Below are positions 55,500-64,000 of a stretch of 64,000 bases of DNA, piece by piece (the stretch's first letter is position 1; each line of letters starts with the position of its first letter). Source of the stretch: Isoetes taiwanensis. Taxonomy: Eukaryota > Streptophyta > Lycopodiopsida > Isoetales > Isoetaceae. The notes beneath the pieces are model-generated. The model was not told the DNA's origin, did not search any database, and saw nothing but the letters and a program-made list of their open reading frames with translations. A program made the translations under genes and the position numbers. The DNA lies in the NCBI GenBank assembly GCA_021234155.1, contig JAJEKV010000134.1, forward strand, positions 1,363,328-1,427,327. The letters run 5' to 3'.

Positions 55500-57469
55500 A
55501 GCCAGACGCCAAGTGGAAAGTTGTCAGCATGTATTTCATAGCAGGTCTTCCAAGGACAACAAGGAGCTTTGATGCCTTGATGGTTGTGGTAGATAAGTTA
55601 TCAAAAGGGCACATTCGTGTTTGCACATAAGAGATTTTTTTTTGGTTGCATGGAATGTCCAGGGCGATTATCTCTGAGAGAGATCCGAAGTCATCAATGC
55701 CTTTTAGCAAGACTTCTTCAACACGATCTGCACCAAGTTGTGGATGAGTTTTGCTTATCATCCGCTGTCAGATGGGCAAATGGAGCGCACCAACAAAATT
55801 TTGGAGGACATGTTAAGAAATTATATTTGGAACAAGCAATCCAAATGGGCCGATTACATCCAGCTAGTCGAGTTGCATACAATAATACGAAGCAAGAGTC
55901 ATTGAAGATGTCTCCCTTCATGACCAGTTATGGTTATCAATGCTTGACCCGAGATACATGGCACAATCTAGTGTCCGAGGTGGAATTTTCTCAACAACGA
56001 CGACAGATATGCAGCAACTTGTGGTAGAAGTGCGAGAATATCTTCAAATAGCAAGGGCACATCAAAAGAGTCTAGCAGATAGACATAAAACTCCTCGAGA
56101 GTTTGTTGTGGGAGATAAAGTTTGGCTCAAGTAAAGGTCAAGCAAGCGAAGCTTCGCATTGGCAATTGTAAGAAGCTTACTCCAAGGTATTGGAGCGAGT
56201 AGGGAGCCAAGCCTACAAGCTCGACTTGCCTGTCCATCTAAAGGTCCATAAAGTCTTCCATGTGAGCCTATTAAAAAGGCACACCCCAAAGACGGAAGAG
56301 ATCTTGGAGAGTCCAACCTTGTTGGAGATGATGGAGGAGCAAATCGACACATTCCCTGAGCTAATTCTCGATACTAGAGAAGCAATACCTGGAATTCATA
56401 GAGCAATTCGATGGCCAAGTCATCTCCGAATGGATCGACGCCAACCTATCATCTTAACTAAGCTTGAGTATGCCTTAGTGTAAGTGCAAGAAAGCCTATG
56501 CATTCTAGTGTAGCTGGGATGCATATGTGGAGATCTTGGAGTGTAGGCAATGATGAGATCCCCCCCCCCCCCCCCCTCAAAGGGGCGTTCTTTAGGCCAG
56601 TATGCACCAAGTGTGCACATGACCGAGAGGGTCATGTGAGAGGAGCTCAACATCGTGGGCCATCATGGGATCAGTAAAATGTTCCCTAGCTTAAACCTTC
56701 AGGGCCATGATGCACTTCGGATGTGCATGACTAAAGGGGTCATGCACTAGTAGACACGGGATCGTGGGCGATGATGGGATCATCGTTAAGATGTTCTCTA
56801 TGCCACGATGCACGACACGTGCACATGACCATGGGGGAGGGGGGTCATGATGAGGTAAGCGTGATCATGCGCGATGATGGGATCGTCTGGGATGTTCCCT
56901 AGCTTAAACCCCCAGGGCATGAGGCACTGCGGGTGTACATGATCAAGGGGATCTTGTACAAGGTAGCACCCGATCATGGTCGATGATAGGATCGTCTTAA
57001 ACAGTCCTTAAGCTCAAATCATATGGGCTATGATCGAGTGCAAGGTAACATGGTAACCTTGAGCTAGTAGTTCGGCTCAAGGAGGTAGTTAGGGGGGGGT
57101 GCCCCCCTAAGACCACAAACTTATTAACTAGACTAATGTAATGTGCTACTTGTGCAGGCCAGTGATGGGGAGCATGGAGGAGAGAGCATGTTACGAGAAG
57201 GCAGGAGTCATAGATTTTAGACTTAACTAAACTCCTAAATTTGTTGTGATAATATATTATGTGTGCACACATTCATAATAATACTTGCTACGGCTATATA
57301 ATCTTGTATAAGTTATAAATATAGCTTTATAATTATGTAAATTAACAAGAATTTGATCTTTTCAATAAAGTTAAGTTTCTATATTCATTTTGTGAGTTTT
57401 GCAGGGCTGTTGCAGGTTCATCACCTTAGCGTAATGCTGAGGACATCATTATCTTAAGGGGGGAGAATG
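55500..57469 (+). pseudogene. Ty3/gypsy element D, integrase portion and 3' tail
   Basis: Plus-strand pieces give the integrase core (near 55700-55930, YNNTKQESLKMSPFMTSYGY, almost the same phrase as gypsy A), the linker AHQKSLADRHKTPREFVVGD and the C-terminus HLKVHKVFHVSLLKRHTPKT. The element belongs to the gypsy A family but lacks everything 5' of integrase. The 3' tail contains tandem repeats and ends in the polypurine tract 'aaggggggagaa' just before the LTR. Confidence 0.82.
56575..57040. repeat. Tandem repeat of about 115 bp before the gypsy D 3' LTR
   Basis: About four imperfect units carry 'gatgatgggatcgtc', 'atgttccctagcttaaacc', 'cagggcatga' and 'atgatcaaggggatc'-type phrases. A run of about 16 C lies at 56562-56577. 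Confidence 0.8.
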
Positions 57470-59114
57470 TGACGTTCCCCTGAAATATATGCTATAAATA
57501 TGTATATTTCTAGAGATGTCAGCGTACAAGTCTACCTTAGTAGTCTTGTACACCGTAATAGGTGGAAAAGGGTGCATAGCTAAATTATTCATATAACTTA
57601 GCCAATCTTAGGCATAGGGCCATTTCCACATGGCCTTATCCTATTGGGCACCCGCCACATGGAAGCACCTCATTGGAGCCACGTGGCAGTGACGTGGAAC
57701 CCTAATCTGTAAATGGCCAAACCCTAACCCTAGGCCATTTTTCTGTCTCCAACAGCCTTGGAACCTTGTTCGCGCTCGAAACTTCGTTTCGAGAACCGGT
57801 TGCTGTGGTATAGCATAGCACAGCAGCTCCTGGAGCGTGCGCGCATCGGTAGGAGTGGGAGCTACTTCGAACCCCTTGAAGGCCATGGAGACAACGGTTG
57901 CAGGAGGGAGTTCCTCAGGAGCAGGTATTTGGGTTAGAGTCCTTTGTAGATCATTATTGAAACTTAGGATTCCAGATGAGTTAGCATTTCGTATCTCTAG
58001 TAGAGACATTTTAGAACCTTCAGTCTAGATCTTGAACCCTAATCAATGAACCCTAATTGTAGGTCAGATGCATGTGATTAGGATTAGATGTTATTCTCAT
58101 TATTTATTATGTTATGTAGATATGTGATGTTGGTTGATCATGTTTGCTCCTTTTGTATTGGGAAGGGAGGTAGAGACCTAGTGGCCATTATCTAGATGAT
58201 GCTCCTAATTTAGATCCCTTAGTTCCTATTATATATGGCCTGTGCATAGGAATCCACCCGGCTATGGGGGTTGAGTGACTTAGCACCATACAATGATGCT
58301 AGTGGCAAAGCGGAGGGAGGTCCCTGCTGAGCACGGCTACTGGGGACCCATAGCATGCTAGGCCTATAGTCGGTCACTTCGTGTGGGCCGGATATGGGTC
58401 CGACACTACCTGGGTCAATGATGTCGCCCTGACTCTCAAAAGTTGCAGGTGTTGGCCTGGCTCTTGTTTTGAGGAGTTCAGTCGGGTACGAATCGTGTGT
58501 CGCCACGATTTTCTAGCCGCCCATGGAGCCACTAGACCTCGGGAAGGGGAGATGTAACCTTCGTACCTCATCAGACTGGGGAGATGTAATTTGGAGTAGT
58601 CTCGATGGGTGATACCATGAGACTATGTATCCGACAGGTTATAGTCACGCCATAGCCCGATGCCCGATTTAGCCCATTTGCAAAGTATGCACAGGAGGGG
58701 CAGATGGAGTGGTCAACCCTAGAGATTGTCTATAGCCAGCCCCGCCATTGTTATATCTCAGTCTGCTCTATCTTGAGGCCCAGCTGTCAGTCGACTTGTC
58801 TTACGAGTCTGAGCCTGGGTAGGAGCTCATATGTTTTATGGCATGTTGATATCTTTGATGTATCTATGGTTGTATGGATGTGCTACCCTTCAAGGTAGTT
58901 GGATGTATTGTTATTGCTAGTACGTTATGTTATGCTTCCGCTGTTATAGGAGTCCATAGGGGAAGGGCGCACAAGACACCTTTGTGTCCCCTTCCAGCAC
59001 CAGAGATATCTTGAATGTGGGATAGACGGAGGGTCCATGCGGCCGGAGGGCTGGATGAGGGATTTCTCATGAGATGTACGACGGGTCGTCGTATATTTGG
59101 TGGGGAGCATCACA
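57470..59114 (+). repeat. 3' LTR of gypsy D
   Basis: Starts TGTGACGTTCCCC right after the polypurine tract and ends GGGGAGCATCACA. Shares blocks with the LTRs at 11214 and 14066 and with the fragment at 19930-20802. The region around 57640-58030 has short frames but no recognisable gene. Confidence 0.75.
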
Positions 59115-59373
59115 CGCAATGCATGAACTTGTGCTTGGCTTATTTGGATATTGTCAATGAAAATGCAAGACATGTGATGGGATATTATCAAGATTCTCAG
59201 GAGGTTTCGGAGTCCGATCACTTTTGTAACCCAACCAATGCATGAGGTAATATTATTTGTTACGCATGAGCTTGAAGTCCAAAACAACTCCAACTGCATA
59301 CTTTAGATCATCAGGAGCTGAACTAGAGGTGGAGAAGGAACAACCCAATCTAGAATTGAGGTAGACGCATAGA
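59115..59373 (-). pseudogene. 3' end of gypsy E pol, beyond the GTAC-rich insertion
   Basis: Minus-strand reading gives STSILDWVVPSPPLVQLLMI near 59303-59373. This continues the integrase C-terminal sequence SLLKPYA at 59770-59790 once the inserted element is removed. Confidence 0.5.
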
Positions 59374-59556
59374 CAGTGTAGTACCGTACTTCCCGTACTG
59401 TACGTGTATGGTACGTATGCAACGTACAATACGACATAACGTACGTTATCTGATTTAACGTACGAAAGTACGTTAGAAGTTGTTGTTTAAAGTACGCATA
59501 CAATATGTATGGTATAATAAAATACGTACAATACATATTTTAACAATTTTTAGTAA

Positions 59557-59587
<31 letters not shown>

Positions 59588-59769
59588 GAAAAAAAAACCA
59601 TAAAATACGAGTACTGTTCTTATAAAGTACATACCGTACACGTACGTTAAACAACAGACAAAAAAAAAATTCCTCATTTTTTGCACAAAATCAATAAGTA
59701 CGCATCGTACGTCCTGGCATGGTACGTAAGTACCTTAACTTGTACCATACGCATGCGTAAACTACATTG
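59374..59769. mobile_element. GTAC-rich inverted-repeat element (hAT-like MITE)
   Basis: Ends CAGTGTAGT...ACTACATTG are inverted repeats with one mismatch. Flanking 8-mers CGCATAGA and AGCATAGG share six central bases, as expected of a decayed 8-bp duplication. The interior has many ACGTAC and GTAC motifs on both sides of a T-run of about 30 (59560-59587). No coding capacity. Confidence 0.7.
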
Positions 59770-61950
59770 AGCATAGGGCTTCAAAAGTGAGGCGTGAAAG
59801 ACTAGATGGAGATGCTTATATGAAAGGAGATCCAGACGAAAAGCAACATCATTTACCTGGGAAGAAATCACAAACCTTGGACAAAGATATTGATAATCCA
59901 ACTTGTCACACGATCTGGTTGTCTTCATATTATGCTGCAGCAGCCATACAACATCTTCAACATGAAGCTTGGGCACCTCTGGGGAAGAATTGAATCGATG
60001 GCTATCTGCAATCAATTTATGCACTATTTGGGCACTGTGCAAATGGTGAGCAAGCTCGGCTTGAATTTCTTGAAGGTGGATTAGGCGGTCCTTTGTTAGA
60101 AGGTTCCTAGAGACTTCTGGATGTTGAAGCATAATCCTGCGATGATAATGATCTGTGTTGGCAAAAAAGGGAGTATCGCGGTAGAAGAATGTACTGAATT
60201 ATTGTAAGCAGACTCCACAAAGTACAAGAAGTCAGCCCTCCAAAATGTCCAGTCGTGTGTATATTATACCAGCACTCCAAAATTTGAAGATGGGCAGGAC
60301 CATCAGAAATGCACAAAAGACTGTTTTGAAACAGTAACTCATCTTGCCAGTTGAACTGATCATAATAATATGCTCCAACAAGAAGTTATATGCAAAAGCA
60401 TTCGTATGAACATCTTATACAGATGGGATCAAGAATGCTGAAATCTCTGGGTGTTTCGAAGACATTAGCTGCCATCAGCCGTGGATGATCCGAACCCAAA
60501 AGAACTTGCTTCTGATGGTCAAAGGCAAGCTCTCTTGGATGAGAAGAAAAAGATATTTTGATAATATGTTGCTTTGGCAGCATCCAATTGGGCATATAAC
60601 ACAAAAGCCATACCAACATCGCTTTGTTGAGTCCTGCCCCCAACGATCTTACATTGAATGAGGTATGAGTGTCGAGATAGTGCATCTGCTTTTATTTGTT
60701 GTGACCCTGGGTGGCGTGATAAGGAAATTGAAATTCATGAGAAACTGCACCTAAAGAGCATGTCGTCGATCCATGACTTGAGCAATTTAGAGATATGTAA
60801 TGTCCTTGTGATTAGACCATGGTCTGGTGAAGAGAACTCTGTCACTACTAAAAAGGATCCACAATGGCCAGAAGTTCTTTGTCATGGATCTTGTAATTGA
60901 TTTCTGCATTTTCAAATTTTCATGAATGAACTTTGGCAATGGGATGAAGTTGCCCATAATCCCCTGTCTGTAACAGAACACTTTCAAGTGCAAAATTAGA
61001 TGTGTTAACTTCCATGATGCAGCAAAAAGGGAGCACATGTAAGGCTTGCTTTAAACTATGCCTCTACTACATTTGGAGTCCATGCAAATGATTGATTATT
61101 ATGTGTAAGTTGTATGAGAGGCAACACGACCTTTGAGCAATTTCTAATGAACTTATGATGGAAATTTGCAAATCTCAAGAAACACTACACATTCTGCATT
61201 GAACGTGGCGTCTGCCAGTTTAGAACAGTTTGAACTTCCACGCATTCCATAGAAATACCATTTGGTAAAATCACATACTCAGAAACTCCACTTGATTACA
61301 GTCAAAGCTGCACTTCTCAATTTAGCATGAAGTTCTTGTTCCTGCAATCGCTGCAGAACTTGACGAACATAGGCATATTACTTTTTTTACGTTTCCTAAT
61401 AAATTAGGATGGCATACAGATAAACTATCATGAAGATGTTCAGGAAGTCTCGAAAACCACAATTTGCCATATAGCCAGCGCACTCATGAGGCAGAAAGGC
61501 ATAACTTTGTACTCCAAATGCCTATATGGTGTGCAAAAGGCAGTCTCCCAATCATCCCCTAAACGATTTCGAAAAAAGATTATATGCACTCCAAAGATCA
61601 AGATTTATGAAGTATTTGGCTCCATTAAGACACTCCAAGAGTCTTGAAATCAGTGGCAAAGCATATCACTTTCAAGTGGTGATCTTGTTCAACATTTGAT
61701 AATCTACGATCAAACGAAGAGAATCATCTTTCTTTTTAATAAACAAAATAGGGGATCTAGAATGTTGAATAAATCCATTCGCCAAATTCCCATCGATATA
61801 TCCTCGGAGAGCCTCGAGCTCTAATGGCGGCAGATTATAAATTGGCCCTCATAAAGGTTCCTTCCCTGTTTGCCAATAGAACAACTTGGAGTATACTAGC
61901 CTTCACCTTGTTAAGACATCTGTGAACTATTAGTACTTTGTCGAAAGTTG
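59770..61950 (-). pseudogene. Ty3/gypsy element E pol remnant
   Basis: Minus-strand reading from 3' to 5': integrase C-terminus (59770-60132, VNDVAFRLDLLSYKHLHLVF, HASLLKPYA), H2C2 region (60107-60316, ILECWYNIHTTGHFGGL), RNase H (about 60730-61030) and RT debris (61200-61950). Heavily frameshifted, and the integrase core is largely missing. Confidence 0.65.
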
Positions 61951-63535
61951 GAGCTCCAACTTCTGTGGACTAAAAAAGATGGAATTGATAATACTTCAAA
62001 TAGAATCATTCCATCCTTTCATAACCTCTGTAGAAATAGTTGAACTTTGAGGTGACCGTGCTCAATATTTGTATAATTATATATGAATATTTTGTAATAT
62101 ATACATATGTAGATAGTCGTTACAACTGTATATTGATCCAAGTATAGACCTCTTTCGGAGAAAGCATTTCTTCTTCAACAATGGAGATGGCAAGGTCTCT
62201 ATATTTTGATTAAGATAACAGTAAATAGGACATTCCTCACAAGAATTACCTAAAGAATCATACACTTGAAACAACACTGCCTTACTCAGAATGATCCTCA
62301 CAAGAATCATGCACTTGAAAAAACACTGCCATGGAAATTTTCATACTTTCCTAATATACCAATCACCACTCTTGGGCAAAAAACATACAATTCAGATATT
62401 CTCTCTCTTCCTTGGGCATCAATTATTTTATGAGTCAATTATGCCATGGAATGCAATTTTGCCAAGGTTTGCACAATCTGATAATGTATGATGCACTTGA
62501 CCACCACTAAAAAGAAGGAAGTGTCCAAATGTCCATTCACAACATTGGCATGGACATGTCTACCCACCTGCAAGTCGAGAAATCAACTAGCAATTACTAG
62601 ATTTTTATATGCAACTATAGCATGCAGAAATGCATAAGAGCATGCAAGAATGTATGAGAGTAAGAAATACTAAAGATGCATTGAAACTTCATGCTAAGAA
62701 GCATTTTTTAAATGAGAATCCAACCGCTTATTAGCATTGTAACTCCTTCACCAATGTTTCCAAATCCTTATCCTTAAGTTCCAACACAAGCCTCTTGCTT
62801 TCAATGTAACCTAACATCTATATATTATGGCAAGTAACCCCATTAAAAATAAGTATCAACTAAAAAAAAGGTATCGTCCAAATAAGTATCAACTAAAAAT
62901 GTTTTCACAGATACAACTACATGTAGCTTATGCGTTAATTTATGCTAGCCGGCACTTTGAACACTTCCACAACTATCTTTTGCCAAGCTTCCCTTCGTGG
63001 ATAAATCCCATGCGTTCTCGCCTTCATCGATTCCAAGAAGCTATAGACCTTGGGGCTATGCGTTAGCATATCCTTGTTCAATTGACATTGCAAATTGTTG
63101 CAATCCAGTTTTAAACTATAAAATGCAATAATCATTATAAAACATATATAATGTAAATTTGAAAAGCTGCAGATGATAAGCATTGGCAGCTTCATTTCTT
63201 TGCAAAGTAGCTAATATGCATTCTGTGAACAAAGTAGCAGACTAAACTAACCTAGATTTCTTATCAAGGATTAGAAGCCTGTGTACGATTCTCAAGTCAT
63301 CATGCAATGATCAAAACATCAATAAGAACTCGAAATAACTACATCTACTATGAAACCATATCAACAGACGTCCAAAGTTGCTTTCTACTGCAAGATATTC
63401 TCCCAACAATTTATCCATTGTACCACTTTTCAATTACATAAAACCATATTTCAATGAAAAAAATCTAAAGTTAGCAATTTGAGACCAATAACATAAACAA
63501 AAGCACATATATATACTTGATCATATTCACATAAA
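61951..63535. other. Unassigned sequence
   Basis: AT-rich with no recognisable gene. 'tcctcacaagaat' occurs twice near 62233 and 62286. 'aagtatcaactaaaaa' occurs twice near 62851 and 62885. Confidence 0.4.
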
Positions 63536-63540
63536 ACTAT

Positions 63541-64000
63541 AGTAGAATGGAATAGAATAGAATAGAATAAAATGTTTATCGTCTACGGAGACCAATTGGC
63601 CTATGGGACCCAAACAGGAGGCACGGCAAGCATATTACTGTCCAGGTTAAAAAAACCCCACCCTACCCCGAAGGGTTGTTTGGGAGAAAAAGCGTGACAG
63701 GAATAGGTTTGTTGTCAAACTGTACAAATACAAATACAAAGATATATCGCAGGGGACAGAAATATATACATGTATCAGGTAAGTGCCCGAGGTCCGAGCT
63801 GATCTTGGCGATCCATGATCTCTTGAAGGTATGATCCCAACCTCCTTACTGAGCTCGTGCTCAGCATCTCATGCAAGGGGCTGGCCAGAACGGTCCATCT
63901 CAGCATAGCGTATCCGAGTGTTATCATATGCCGGACAACTCTGAAGGGTGTGGCAGTCGTCTTCCACAGCTCCAACCTGGCAGCGTTGACAAAGCCTCTC
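63541..64000 (-). mobile_element. LINE 3' end, second copy, continuing past the window
   Basis: The minus strand encodes ERLCQRCQVGAVEDDCHTLQ then SCPAYDN, the terminal zinc finger, at 63890-64000. The 3' UTR shares GTCTCC..GACG with the copy at 25.9 kb. It ends in a pentamer microsatellite (plus AGAAT units, 63545-63568). Confidence 0.75.

Overview
The window comes from a repeat-rich land-plant nuclear genome. The evidence is a three-exon nucleoredoxin gene with a C-terminal DC1 zinc domain, chromodomain-type Ty3/gypsy elements, TRIMs and a relic of a nucleobase-ascorbate transporter. The density of nested retroelements and the LINE type (zinc finger ending in ED-x-x-H, microsatellite 3' tails) would suit a fern or a gymnosperm, but nothing here fixes the lineage. 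I found no intact tRNA or rRNA gene and no CRISPR array.

Layout. 0.6-12.3 kb: a decayed Ty3/gypsy element (A), cut by a complete minus-strand LTR element with a tiny internal domain (4041-10981, target duplication GTAGC). 12.7-15.5 kb: a LINE 3' end and an LTR in inverted orientation to the one at 11.2-12.3 kb. 15.5-22.9 kb: a minus-strand gypsy element (B) carrying two inverted-repeat transposons, an LTR fragment and a TRIM. 22.9-26.8 kb: a pentamer microsatellite and LINE debris. 27.4-32.3 kb: an unusual cluster with a broken vWA-alpha-kinase, a divergent histone H3 whose tail copies the first residues of canonical H3, several unknown ORFs, and repeated GC-rich hairpins. This is the best candidate for an undescribed element, possibly a decayed large DNA virus. 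33.2-35.2 kb: an intact nucleoredoxin gene. 38.4-43.2 kb: a gypsy element (C) with both LTRs and target duplication ACAAG but no integrase core. 44.3-44.8 kb: a second TRIM (duplication TTTTC). 45.4-45.7 kb: the transporter relic. 46.8-52.6 kb: two copies of an intronless GH105 glycosidase, one broken and one intact, separated by a LINE-type ORF1 (DUF4283). 53.9-57.1 kb: tandem repeats and gypsy element D with its 3' LTR (to 59.1 kb). 59.4-62 kb: gypsy element E (minus), hit by a GTAC-rich inverted-repeat element. 63.5-64 kb: another LINE 3' end.

Only two loci look like working host genes: nucleoredoxin (584 residues, introns at equivalent points before thioredoxin domains 2 and 3) and the downstream GH105 copy (438 residues, signal peptide, possible GPI-anchor tail). 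Most other coding sequence is transposon-derived and broken. Elements B and C share an HSF-type GAA/TTC array upstream of the LTR TATA box, which suggests heat-inducible retrotransposons. Positions were read by eye; those marked approximate may be off by tens of bases.
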